Assembly: GCF_000153185.1 (NCBI RefSeq)
Contig: NZ_CH724151.1
Coordinates: 449,154-513,153 of the forward strand
Direction: 5' to 3'
Source of the DNA: Reinekea blandensis MED297
GTDB taxonomy: Bacteria > Pseudomonadota > Gammaproteobacteria > Pseudomonadales > Natronospirillaceae
DNA length: 64,000 nucleotides
The position numbers and the translations under genes are program-made. Below the pieces are notes generated by a model. The model saw only the letters and a list, made by a program, of their open reading frames with translations, did no database searches and was not told the origin of the DNA. Positions 18,668 through 26,490 of this stretch are shown in pieces (positions within the stretch are counted from its first letter, which is position 1; each line of letters opens with the position of its first letter).

Positions 18668-19231
18668 TTAACCCTCTTTTACAGCATAAATACCCGGAGC
18701 GTTGCGCCAGTAGCCTTTGTAATCCATGCCATAGCCGAACACGAACCGATCTTCGCACTGCAAGCCAATGTAATCCGGGATGATGTCCGGACGGGCTTTG
18801 CGATCATGTTGTTTATCGACGAGCACGGCAATATGGATCTCACCAACACCCTCGGCTTTGCAGTGGTCCACAATGGCCCCTAACGTCGCACCTTCATCAT
18901 AGATGTCATCGACAATCAGAATGGTGCGGCCTTTCAGGTTCTGCTGCGGGTGCGCTCGCCATTCGATGTCCGGACTTTTGGTGTTGTTGTCATGACGAAA
19001 ACGGGTGGCATGCAGATAAGAGATTTCCAGTGGGAAGCCGAGCTTGGTGACCAGTTTACCGGTTAAGACCATGCCGCCGTTCATCACGCTGAAGACAATC
19101 GGGTTCTTTTCAGCCATCGTTTCGCTGATGTCAGCCGCTATATTGTCGATGGCGCGCTCGACCTGCGATTCGGAAAAAAGGCATTCCGCTTCGCGCATGA
19201 CCTGTTGTATTTCTGCCGGAATTGCAACCAT
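18668..19231 (-). CDS. hpt: Hypoxanthine-guanine phosphoribosyltransferase
   Basis: Salvages hypoxanthine and guanine with PRPP. I use the ATG at 19231 (MVAIPAEIQQVM), preceded by AGGAGA, giving 187 residues; the frame is open upstream but that stretch is not protein-like. Motifs: FSVMNGGMVLTGKL (residues about 47-60), the PRPP loop TILIVDDIYDEGATL, and the C-terminal base-binding segment DRFVFGYGMDYKGYWRN. This slightly unusual HPRT subtype is common in Pseudomonas relatives. It is divergent from folA, with a 129-base shared control region. Confidence 0.93.
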   Translation of the reverse strand: MVAIPAEIQQVMREAECLFSESQVERAIDNIAADISETMAEKNPIVFSVMNGGMVLTGKLVTKLGFPLEISYLHATRFRHDNNTKSPDIEWRAHPQQNLKGRTILIVDDIYDEGATLGAIVDHCKAEGVGEIHIAVLVDKQHDRKARPDIIPDYIGLQCEDRFVFGYGMDYKGYWRNAPGIYAVKEG

Positions 19232-19360
19232 GACTAGCCTGATCTCCTGTAAATTTGGGCGGACTTTATAGCGATTGACGGTGCGTTGCAACGCTGTCGG
19301 AATGGACCGTGGTACACTGCGCCACTGAATAAGTTTATCACGAATGTCACGGAGCACTTC

Positions 19361-19870
19361 ATGCGCATTGCTATGGTCTGGGCCATGTCCGAAAATCGGG
19401 TGATCGGTCGAAACAACAAACTTCCCTGGCACCTGCCCAACGACCTGAAATACTTCAAACAGCTAACCTCCGGAAAGCCGGTCATCATGGGACGCAAAAC
19501 TTACGAAAGCATCGGCCGCCCGCTGCCTAACCGCGTCAACATTGTGTTGACCCGCGACACTCAATTTACCGCCGACGGCATCAAGGTGGTCCACACGCTG
19601 GAAGACGCGATCGAACTGGCCGAAGCCGAAGGTCTGATCAGCGGTGCTGAAGAAGTCATCATCATGGGCGGCGAAGAAATCTACCGGCTGGCCATGCCCA
19701 TCGCCGACCGCCTCTATGTTACGCTGGTTCACGCCCATGTCGACGGTGACGCCTGGTTTCCAGAGATCGACCTGAACGCTTATAAACCGGTCGCCCGCGA
19801 GGACTTCCAGGCCGACGGTCCCAACCCGTACGATTACTCTTTTTGCGTGTTCGATCGCCCAACGCAGTAA
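19361..19870 (+). CDS. folA: Dihydrofolate reductase
   Basis: NADPH-dependent reduction of dihydrofolate to tetrahydrofolate, the trimethoprim target. The start at 19361 follows CGGAG by six bases and gives 169 residues. MRIAMVWAMSENRVIGRNN is the typical DHFR opening. The catalytic acid is D28 in LPWHLPNDLKYFK. GKPVIMGRKTYESIGRPLPNR and VIIMGGEEIYRLAMP are the NADPH-binding motifs. It restores the folate oxidised by ThyA, whose gene is also in the window. Confidence 0.97.
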   Translation: MRIAMVWAMSENRVIGRNNKLPWHLPNDLKYFKQLTSGKPVIMGRKTYESIGRPLPNRVNIVLTRDTQFTADGIKVVHTLEDAIELAEAEGLISGAEEVIIMGGEEIYRLAMPIADRLYVTLVHAHVDGDAWFPEIDLNAYKPVAREDFQADGPNPYDYSFCVFDRPTQ

Positions 19871-19877
19871 GTCAGAT

Positions 19878-19906
19878 AACCCTGTTCAATCCTTTTGAAC
19901 AGGGTT
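19878..19906. terminator. Twelve-pair stem-loop after folA
   Basis: AACCCTGTTCAA and TTGAACAGGGTT pair perfectly around a five-base loop, eight bases after the folA stop. There is no T-tract, so it may protect the 3' end of the mRNA rather than terminate transcription. Confidence 0.55.
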
Positions 19907-19983
19907 GCCAAAATCGTTCACTGTGATCCTACCAGGCAATGACTACACTGTTTTCGCAAGAGCATCGAGGACAGAGGCCGGCC

Positions 19984-20841
19984 ATGTCATCCAACCATCA
20001 GATCATTCCCCCACGCCAACGCGATATCGGTGAAACTACCGTCCGTCGCAGCCTGCCCTTTGCTAAACGACGCATGATCGGACCCTTTATTTTCTGGGAT
20101 CACATGGGGCCAATGACCATCCAGCCCGATGCGCCTTTGACGGTCAAAGCCCATCCGCACATCGGCTTGTCCACACTGACATATCTGTTCGAGGGTGAAA
20201 TGCTGCATCGGGACAGTCTCGGTAATGAACTGACGATCCGACCCGGCGAGGTGAACTGGATGACCGCCGGAAAGGGAATCGCTCACAGTGAACGGACCCG
20301 GGCGCCGGAAACGATGGTATTGGAAGGATTGCAACTGTGGGTCGCGCTGCCAACCGAATGGGAAATGAAGGCACCTGCCTTTCAGCATGTAGATACCCTG
20401 CCCGATGTCGAGTTTGGAGGGCAACCGTTTCGGCTGATCGCGGGTTCGATCAATGGCCAGACATCCCCGGTCGCAACCTACTCCGACCTCGTTCTGCTGG
20501 ATGGCAAGTTTGAAGACGCAACGGTGTTGACCGTACCGACCATCGCCGGCTTTGAACTCGGCCTATACGTCGCCGGCGGCGCTGTGGTCGTGGATAATGA
20601 AACGCACAATGAAGGCACCATGATTGCCTTCGCGCCAGATCAGGAAGCGCACGTTCAGGTGCGACCAGGCAGCCGCATTCAGATATTGGGGGGTCGCCCT
20701 TTTCCGGAACCCAGACACATCTGGTGGAACTTCGTTGCCAGTGATCCGGCCATGATTGAACAGGCAAAGCAGGACTGGATGGAAGACCGAATGGGCAGCG
20801 TCATTCATGAGGATGAACGGCTGCCGCTACCGGAACGCTGA
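19984..20841 (+). CDS. Pirin family protein (bicupin)
   Basis: A bicupin iron protein; bacterial pirins include quercetinases and regulators of metabolic enzymes. The metal site is readable: H-P-H-I-G-L-S-T-L-T-Y (two His) and GKGIAHSE (His and Glu). This matches the three-His-one-Glu pattern of YhhW and human pirin. FIFWDHMGP and GEVNWMTAG are further hallmarks. I start at the ATG at 19984, with AGAGG six bases upstream (285 residues). An in-frame ATG at 19939 would add 15 residues and cannot be excluded. Confidence 0.85.
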   Translation: MSSNHQIIPPRQRDIGETTVRRSLPFAKRRMIGPFIFWDHMGPMTIQPDAPLTVKAHPHIGLSTLTYLFEGEMLHRDSLGNELTIRPGEVNWMTAGKGIAHSERTRAPETMVLEGLQLWVALPTEWEMKAPAFQHVDTLPDVEFGGQPFRLIAGSINGQTSPVATYSDLVLLDGKFEDATVLTVPTIAGFELGLYVAGGAVVVDNETHNEGTMIAFAPDQEAHVQVRPGSRIQILGGRPFPEPRHIWWNFVASDPAMIEQAKQDWMEDRMGSVIHEDERLPLPER

Positions 20842-20847
20842 TTCGAC

Positions 20848-20870
20848 ACTGACCGGCGATGACGGTCAGT
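20848..20870. terminator. Hairpin between converging pirin and VOC genes
   Basis: ACTGACCG and CGGTCAGT form an eight-pair stem in the 40-base gap between two converging genes. The trailing T content is low on both strands. Confidence 0.45.
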
Positions 20871-20881
20871 CTCTGCAATGA

Positions 20882-21256
20882 CTACTCGGTATGCTGGTCG
20901 ATTAAAATGCCATTACCGTCCGGATCCACCAGTGAGATAAACCCGGGGCCGGACCCGTTCGGATCGGTTTCGTCTTTCAGCGTAATACCCTGAGTTTTCA
21001 GGTGCTGCTGAATGGCGCGCACATCCGAAAACCCATCGACGCGTTCTGCATTGCTGTCCCAGCCCGGATTAAACGTCAGCACATTGCTGTCGAACATCCC
21101 CTGAAACAGGCCGAGAACCGTGTCGCCGTTTTTCATCATGAGCCAATGCTGAGCCTCGTCGCCGCCAAACGGCGTGAAGCCCAGCTTTTCATAAAACGCT
21201 TTCGACGCCTGAATGTCTTTCACACTCAGGCTGACTGAAAATGCACCCAGTTCCAT
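20882..21256 (-). CDS. VOC (glyoxalase/bleomycin-resistance) superfamily protein
   Basis: A 124-residue vicinal-oxygen-chelate protein with the two beta-alpha-beta-beta-beta units: FSVSLSVKDIQASKAFYEKLGF at residues 6-27 and a C-terminal GPGFISLVDPDGNGILIDQ. The segment DPNGSGPGFISLVDPDGN is typical of VOC proteins annotated as lactoylglutathione-lyase-like. The substrate is unknown. The gene has AGGAGAGAAGG-type sequence just before its ATG. It lies downstream of the Bcr-type exporter on the same strand, so the two could be co-transcribed. Confidence 0.82.
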   Translation of the reverse strand: MELGAFSVSLSVKDIQASKAFYEKLGFTPFGGDEAQHWLMMKNGDTVLGLFQGMFDSNVLTFNPGWDSNAERVDGFSDVRAIQQHLKTQGITLKDETDPNGSGPGFISLVDPDGNGILIDQHTE

Positions 21257-21280
21257 CCTTCTCTCCTTTCATGAGGTTCC

Positions 21281-21304
21281 CCGCCAGGTCACCGAACCTG
21301 GCGG
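21281..21304 (-). other. Intercistronic stem-loop between MFS and VOC genes
   Basis: CCGCCAGGT and ACCTGGCGG form a nine-pair stem between the stop of the MFS gene and the start of the VOC gene on the same (minus) strand. No T-run follows. It may stabilise the upstream message or act as a partial terminator. Confidence 0.45.
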
Positions 21305-21321
21305 CAGGATGGACCACGAAC

Positions 21322-22551
21322 TCATCCTAAAACGTGATCATCAGCATGGCGTATCTTCAGTGTAATTGCCAATGAGGCGGCTGCGCTGAACATGATACCG
21401 ATTAATATCGGCAGCAGGGTGTCATTGAAAAACCAGCCAACCAGACCCGAGACCAGTACCGCCACGACATTCGATACCGAACCGACCACGGCCGCACCGA
21501 TACCGGCCATGCGACCCAACGGCACCATTGCCAACGAGTTCAGGTTGCCAAACAGAATACCGACACAGAAAAACATCAGAAAGCCGATGCCCATGAACAG
21601 GCTCAGCGGTGGAATGCCCTGGTTAAAAGCCGCAATCAAACTTAACAACGCCGCCAGACAGAGCATGCCGATCAGCCCCAACAGAGACAACCGCAGCGAA
21701 CCAAAGCGCACGACCAGCGAACCATTCACCAAAGACGCACAGCCCAAACCAAAGGCCAGCGCCGCAAAATAGTAGGGGAAGTCGTCACCCAGCCCATAGA
21801 TGCCCTGAAAGATGGCCTGTGCTGACGCGACATAAGACAACAGGCCGCCGAACACAAACCCGGCCGCAACGGAAAAACCCAGAACACGAGGGTGGCGAAC
21901 CACCATCAACGCGGTACGGGCAATCTGTCCAACATGAAACGGCCGACGCGACTCGGGCATCAGCGTTTCCGGTTGTCGCACGCCCAACCAGACTGCCGCG
22001 ATCGTCGATAACACAATGAACAGGGCAAAAATTTCCCGCCAACCCCAGAGATTCAGAATCTGTTGTCCGACGATCGGGGCCAGCATTGGCACCAGAATAA
22101 ACACCATCATGACGAACGACATCACTCGGGCCATCTGGTCGCCGACATACTTATCACGCACCAGCGCCATCGAGGCAATGCGCGGACCCGATACACCCAG
22201 CCCCTGCAGAACCCGTCCGGCAATCAGCATCGGCAACGAGGTGGCCATCATCGACAGGACCGAACCAACGCTGAACAGTGCTATTCCAGATAAAATGGCA
22301 AATTTCCGGCCAAACGCATCGGACAACGGACCAAAGACCATCTGACCAAACGACATTCCAAAGATCAGCGACGTAATCACCCACTGAGTCTGACGGTAGT
22401 CGGACACAACCAGATCAGACGCAATATTCGGCAACGCTGGCAACATAGCGTCGATGGACAACGCCACCAGGGACGTAATGAGGGCAACCAGCGCAATAAA
22501 CTCCGGAAGCGCGGGTCCGGTTTTGAGAGGTTTGGCGGTAAATGTGGTCAT
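21322..22551 (-). CDS. Bcr/CflA-type MFS drug exporter
   Basis: A 409-residue, 12-helix drug:proton antiporter of the DHA1 Bcr/CflA group, which exports bicyclomycin, chloramphenicol or similar compounds. Signatures are SIDAMLPALPNIASDL in helix 1, motif A GPLSDAFGRKFAIL after helix 2, and motif C-like GRVLQGLGVSGPRIASMALVRD. The ATG is preceded by AGGAACC. A seven-pair GC hairpin sits about 36 bases upstream of the start in its leader. Substrate range cannot be predicted. Confidence 0.88.
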   Translation of the reverse strand: MTTFTAKPLKTGPALPEFIALVALITSLVALSIDAMLPALPNIASDLVVSDYRQTQWVITSLIFGMSFGQMVFGPLSDAFGRKFAILSGIALFSVGSVLSMMATSLPMLIAGRVLQGLGVSGPRIASMALVRDKYVGDQMARVMSFVMMVFILVPMLAPIVGQQILNLWGWREIFALFIVLSTIAAVWLGVRQPETLMPESRRPFHVGQIARTALMVVRHPRVLGFSVAAGFVFGGLLSYVASAQAIFQGIYGLGDDFPYYFAALAFGLGCASLVNGSLVVRFGSLRLSLLGLIGMLCLAALLSLIAAFNQGIPPLSLFMGIGFLMFFCVGILFGNLNSLAMVPLGRMAGIGAAVVGSVSNVVAVLVSGLVGWFFNDTLLPILIGIMFSAAASLAITLKIRHADDHVLG

Positions 22552-22892
22552 TTGGTTCCTGCTTTAAATACCAATAAGACGCAGAACGCGCCCTAAGTGA
22601 AGGGCGCGAAGTCTATCACAAAGTCAGGGCGAGTCCGGTGCAACGGACTGTAAAGACACGATTGATTCTCACTTGAATCTGGCAACCACAGAGTACACAG
22701 CGTCGGTTACAGAAATGAGACTTTTTCGGCTGAAAAAGTGGCAACCCGCGCCATGCACGTTATGTTTATCGTATTGGGTCTCACGACCCCGGAACGGTCG
22801 GTTTTTACCCCACACGGCCGTGTCCAAGCTCAATAACAACGCCAATCTGCACCAGTGATCCTGGTGGGTTGCACAGAAGACAGGATGCCCCT
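22552..22892. other. Divergent intergenic region between MFS and leucine dehydrogenase
   Basis: About 340 bases without a convincing gene. It holds a GC-rich hairpin (CGCGCCC/GGGCGCG, 22587-22608) in the MFS leader. A second hairpin (ACTTTTTC/GAAAAAGT, 22720-22739) lies on the leucine dehydrogenase side. Both could be control structures. I could not identify clean promoters. Confidence 0.4.
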
Positions 22893-23981
22893 ATGAGCTT
22901 TTTTGATCACAAAGATTTTGATAATCACGAACAGGTGACCTGGTTCACCGACCCGGAAACCGGCCTCAAAGCCATCATTGCCATACACAACACCCGGCTC
23001 GGTCCCGCGCTAGGTGGTACGCGCTTTTATCCTTATGCCACCGACGATGATGCCCTGACCGATGTGTTGCGGTTATCGCGGGGCATGACCTATAAGTCCG
23101 CCATGGCCCGACTGCCCCTCGGTGGTGGCAAATCGGTCATCATCGGTGACCCGAAACAGGAAAAAACCGCGGCCAAAATGCGTGCCTTCGGTAACTGCCT
23201 GAACCGACTGGGTGGTCGCTACATTGCTGCGGAGGACTCCGGTACCGGCGTGCCCGACATGAAAGCCATTCATGAGGTGTCGGACTTTGTCAGTGGTTAC
23301 CACGACAAACAGGATGCCCACGGTGGCAGCAAATCCGGGGACCCTTCACCGGCGACCGCCTACGGCTGTTATCTCGGCATCAAAGCCGCCGTGCAGCACA
23401 AACTGCAACGTGATGACTTACAGGGCTTAACCGTCGGGATTCAGGGGCTTGGCAACGTCGGCTACCGTTTGGCAATCATGCTGGCTAAAGATGGGGTGCG
23501 TTTGATCGCCTGTGACGTCAACCCAGACGCGCTGGATAAGGCCAAAGCCGAGCTCGGTGCTCAGATTGTCGGCCTCGACGACATTTACAGCGCCAACATG
23601 GACATCTTTGCCCCCTGCGCCCTGGGTGCCACCGTGAATCCCGAGTCACTGGCCAAAATGAATGCCAGCATTATTGCCGGCAGCGCCAATAACCAGCTGG
23701 ACCGCATTGAAACCGGGGAACTGATCCACCAGCGTGACATCTGCTACGCGCCGGACTACGTCATTAACGCCGGCGGCATCATCGATGTCTGCTATGAAAA
23801 ACTCGGGGAATACGATCCGGAACGTGTGAACAAACATATTGAAGGCATTTACGACACGCTGCTGGAAATATTCGAACGCTCCGAACGAACGCAAACGCCA
23901 ACGTCGCATCTGGCCGACGAAATCGCGCGGGAACGACTTCAGGACACGCCACCCACACTGGGAATGAAGGCCAGTGCCTGA
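22893..23981 (+). CDS. ldh: Leucine (branched-chain amino acid) dehydrogenase
   Basis: NAD-dependent oxidative deaminase of the Glu/Leu/Phe/Val dehydrogenase family. Using the ATG at 22893 (after AGGATGCCC) gives 362 residues. K68 in MTYKSA and K80 in PLGGGKSVI occupy the positions of the substrate-binding and catalytic lysines of leucine dehydrogenase. GLGNVG at 185-190 is the NAD loop. LGPALGGTRFYPY and EDSGTGVPDM are also typical. It allows use of branched-chain amino acids or interconversion with keto acids. It converges on glnS across a structured intergenic region. Confidence 0.92.
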   Translation: MSFFDHKDFDNHEQVTWFTDPETGLKAIIAIHNTRLGPALGGTRFYPYATDDDALTDVLRLSRGMTYKSAMARLPLGGGKSVIIGDPKQEKTAAKMRAFGNCLNRLGGRYIAAEDSGTGVPDMKAIHEVSDFVSGYHDKQDAHGGSKSGDPSPATAYGCYLGIKAAVQHKLQRDDLQGLTVGIQGLGNVGYRLAIMLAKDGVRLIACDVNPDALDKAKAELGAQIVGLDDIYSANMDIFAPCALGATVNPESLAKMNASIIAGSANNQLDRIETGELIHQRDICYAPDYVINAGGIIDVCYEKLGEYDPERVNKHIEGIYDTLLEIFERSERTQTPTSHLADEIARERLQDTPPTLGMKASA

Positions 23982-23994
23982 CCAACCACAAAAA

Positions 23995-24016
23995 AAGGGA
24001 GCCGGTCGGTTCCCTT
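23995..24016. terminator. Hairpin copy 1 flanking the palindromic element
   Basis: AAGGGAGCC and GGTTCCCTT pair (one G-T) around a GGTC loop. On the minus strand the stem is followed by seven T, so this copy is a good intrinsic terminator for glnS transcription. An almost identical hairpin occurs at 24177-24198. Confidence 0.75.
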
Positions 24017-24054
24017 CAGACTGATGACAAAGTCACCACCGGTATCGAGACGAT

Positions 24055-24151
24055 AAAAAGGTAGCTTTCAAATGGACGTCGAAAACATGGATGTTTTCGT
24101 CGAGCGTATCAGGACGATACTTGCAGCGGTCCATTTGAAAGCTACCTTTTT
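24055..24151. repeat. Branched palindromic intergenic element
   Basis: Perfect 23-base inverted arms (24055-24077 and 24129-24151) begin with five A and end with five T. They enclose 51 bases containing two further dyads: CGAAAACAT/ATGTTTTCG (24080-24099) and GTATC/GATAC (24106-24120). The whole can fold as a cruciform with two internal hairpins. It resembles families of dispersed palindromic repeats (REP- or MITE-like) and could also terminate transcription on both strands. No coding capacity. Confidence 0.8.
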
Positions 24152-24176
24152 GTCGGCGGGGTTTATCAACAAACTA

Positions 24177-24198
24177 AAGGGAACCGGTCGGTTCCCTT
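24177..24198. terminator. Hairpin copy 2 flanking the palindromic element
   Basis: AAGGGAACC and GGTTCCCTT pair perfectly around a GGTC loop. It differs from the copy at 23995-24016 by one base. The T-tract on either strand is weak. It sits just beyond the end of glnS. Confidence 0.65.
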
Positions 24199-24230
24199 CT
24201 TGATTCAGCCCAGTTCAGAACTCAGATCGA

Positions 24231-25901
24231 TCAGGCTTTGCGTTCCCAAACATCGCGCAAACCGATGGTTTTATTAAACACCAGATGATTTTCGGAGTGC
24301 TCAAAGCGGTCGGCCACAAAATAGCCTTCACGCTCAAACTGGAAGCCCTGTTCCGGTGACGCTTGCGCCAGACCGGGCTCCACCAGACAGCCTTTGATCA
24401 CTTCCAGCGAGTTCGGGTTCAGATGGTCCATAAAATCATTGTCGCCTTTGTCCGGCGTTTCATGGTCAAACAGACGGTCGTAGACACGCACCGTTGCCGG
24501 GACCCCGGCGTTGGCACAGACCCACTGAATCACGCCCCGCGGCTTGATGCCCTCAACGTTTTCACCAACGGAACCTTCCACCACGGTCGCCTGAATTTCC
24601 GTAATGTTGCCGTCGTCATCTTTGCTGAAGCCTTCGGCTTTAATGATGTAGGCGCCGCGCAAGCGCACGTAATCACCGGGCACCAGACGCTTGAACTTTT
24701 TCTTCGACAAGCTGCTATCTTCGTTAAAGTCCGCCTGATCAATCACGATTTCACGGCTGAACGGAATCTCGCGCTCTCCCAGTTCCGGTTTCTGTGGATG
24801 AACCGGCTGCGTGACCACCTGAGTGTGACCTTCCGGTAAGTTGGTCAGTATAACTTTCAGCGGTTTCAACACGGCCATCGCGCGCGGCGCGTTGTCGTTT
24901 AAATCATCGCGAATCGCGGACTCCAACATACCCAGATCAACCGTCGTTCCGACCGCCCGGGAAATACCAGACATATCAATGAACTTACGGATGGCGGCTG
25001 GCGTGACACCACGACGACGCATACCGGAAATGGTCGGCATGCGCGGATCGTCCCAACCCGCAACCACGGCCTCATCGACCAGACGTTTCAGTTTGCGCTT
25101 ACTGGTCACGGTGTAGTTCACATTCAAACGGGCAAACTCGATCTGACGCGGCTTACTTGGCACCGGCAAATGCTCGATCAACCAATCGTATAGCGGACGG
25201 TGATCTTCAAACTCGAGCGAACACAGCGAGTGCGTCACCCCTTCAATGGCATCGCCCTGGCCGTGTGCGAAATCGTAGCTTGGGTAGATGCACCATTTGT
25301 CACCGGTTTGATGATGGTGAGCCCGACGGATGCGGTACAGAATCGGATCGCGCAAATTGATGTTCGGTGAGGCCATATCGATCTTAGCACGCAACGAACA
25401 GGCGCCGTCGGCAAACTCACCGTTTTTCATTTTTTCAAACAGCTCGAGGTTTTCTTCAATCGAACGTTGCCGGAACGGGCTCTCTTTGCCCGGTTCCGTC
25501 AGGGACCCGCGGTACTCACGCATCTGCTCAGCGCTCAGATCGCAAACGAACGCATCGCCGTTTTTAATCAGATGCACGGCATACTCATACAGCGTGTCGA
25601 AGTAATCCGAGGTGAACTTCACATCGCCCTGCCAGTCAAACCCCAACCAGCGGATGTCTTCTTCAATGGCATCGATATACGCCTGCTCTTCTTTTTCCGG
25701 GTTGGTGTCATCGAAACGCAGATTCGTTTGGCCCTGGAATTCTTGCGCGAGTCCGAAATTGACACAGATGGCCTTGGCGTGGCCGATGTGCAGATAGCCA
25801 TTCGGTTCCGGCGGGAAACGCGTCACGATGGTGTCGTGCTTGCCGGACTTCAGATCGTCAGCGACGATGGTGCGCAAAAAGTTAGAAGCGGGTTCGGTCA
25901 T
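24231..25901 (-). CDS. glnS: Glutaminyl-tRNA synthetase
   Basis: Class I aminoacyl-tRNA synthetase charging tRNA-Gln. The 556-residue protein has FPPEPNGYLHIGHAKAIC with the HIGH motif at 38-41. The KMSKS-equivalent VTSKRKLKRL lies near residue 270. DDTNPEKEEQ and the C-terminal anticodon-binding beta-barrels (DYVRLRGAYIIKAEGF) follow. Length and order match E. coli GlnS. Minus-strand transcription would run into the hairpin-palindrome-hairpin region at 24198-23995. Confidence 0.97.
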   Translation of the reverse strand: MTEPASNFLRTIVADDLKSGKHDTIVTRFPPEPNGYLHIGHAKAICVNFGLAQEFQGQTNLRFDDTNPEKEEQAYIDAIEEDIRWLGFDWQGDVKFTSDYFDTLYEYAVHLIKNGDAFVCDLSAEQMREYRGSLTEPGKESPFRQRSIEENLELFEKMKNGEFADGACSLRAKIDMASPNINLRDPILYRIRRAHHHQTGDKWCIYPSYDFAHGQGDAIEGVTHSLCSLEFEDHRPLYDWLIEHLPVPSKPRQIEFARLNVNYTVTSKRKLKRLVDEAVVAGWDDPRMPTISGMRRRGVTPAAIRKFIDMSGISRAVGTTVDLGMLESAIRDDLNDNAPRAMAVLKPLKVILTNLPEGHTQVVTQPVHPQKPELGEREIPFSREIVIDQADFNEDSSLSKKKFKRLVPGDYVRLRGAYIIKAEGFSKDDDGNITEIQATVVEGSVGENVEGIKPRGVIQWVCANAGVPATVRVYDRLFDHETPDKGDNDFMDHLNPNSLEVIKGCLVEPGLAQASPEQGFQFEREGYFVADRFEHSENHLVFNKTIGLRDVWERKA

Positions 25902-26002
25902 TTATCCTATCTCTTTCATTGTCCAGGGCATGGTGGCCGGGTTACGGCCATTGGACCGCGAATTATAACGGGTTATCGGCGCTTAAACAGTGGCTGATCC
26001 TA

Positions 26003-26025
26003 AAAAAGCCCACGCGGTTCCGCGT
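26003..26025 (-). terminator. Minus-strand intrinsic terminator
   Basis: ACGCGG and CCGCGT form a tight stem, followed on the minus strand by GGGC and six T. It lies in the 196-base gap between glnS and the DUF3224 gene. It is oriented to stop transcripts coming from the MFS gene at 26470-27723, after they cross the DUF3224 gene antisense. Confidence 0.65.
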
Positions 26026-26097
26026 AATTGACCTTAACGGTAAAGCACCGCAAGATAATTGCCCCTATAACGGACTCTGACTTACAAGGAATGCACC

Positions 26098-26490
26098 ATG
26101 CAAATAACCGGTACCTTTAACGTCGACCTAACCCCGGCCGACTCCGATCAGAACTTCGGTGACCACGCACAGTTTGGCCGCATGACCCTCAGTAAAACCT
26201 TTCATGGTGACCTGAATGGCACGTCCGCCGGTGAAATGCTGAGCTGCCGTTTACCCGACGCAGGCTCGGCCGGTTATGTCGCTCTTGAACAGTTCACCGG
26301 TACCGTCAATGGTCAGTCCGGCAGCTTTGTCATGCAACATTACGGCGTCATGTCCGCTCAGGGACAGCATCTGACGCTGGAGATTCTGCCCGGCTCCGGC
26401 ACTGATAAGCTGACCGGCATCTCCGGCTCGGTCCAGATCGACATAAAAGACGGCACCCACCACTACACCTTAGATTACGAGCTTGGCTGA
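26098..26490 (+). CDS. DUF3224 family protein
   Basis: A 130-residue soluble protein with the DUF3224 pattern: a short lead beta-strand (MQITGTFNVDLTP), then FGRMTLSKTFHGDLNGTSAGEML, SAGYVALEQFTGTVNGQSGSFVMQHYG, and the C-terminal GTDKLTGISGSVQIDIKDGTHHYTLDY. The family forms an allene-oxide-cyclase-like beta-barrel with no established function. CAAGGAATGCACC precedes the ATG. Its last 21 bases overlap the converging MFS gene. Confidence 0.85.
   Translation: MQITGTFNVDLTPADSDQNFGDHAQFGRMTLSKTFHGDLNGTSAGEMLSCRLPDAGSAGYVALEQFTGTVNGQSGSFVMQHYGVMSAQGQHLTLEILPGSGTDKLTGISGSVQIDIKDGTHHYTLDYELG

Noticed and set aside
22673-22858. 61-codon open frame upstream of leucine dehydrogenase
   Set aside because: No ribosome site, composition not protein-like, and the region carries leader hairpins; more likely untranslated.
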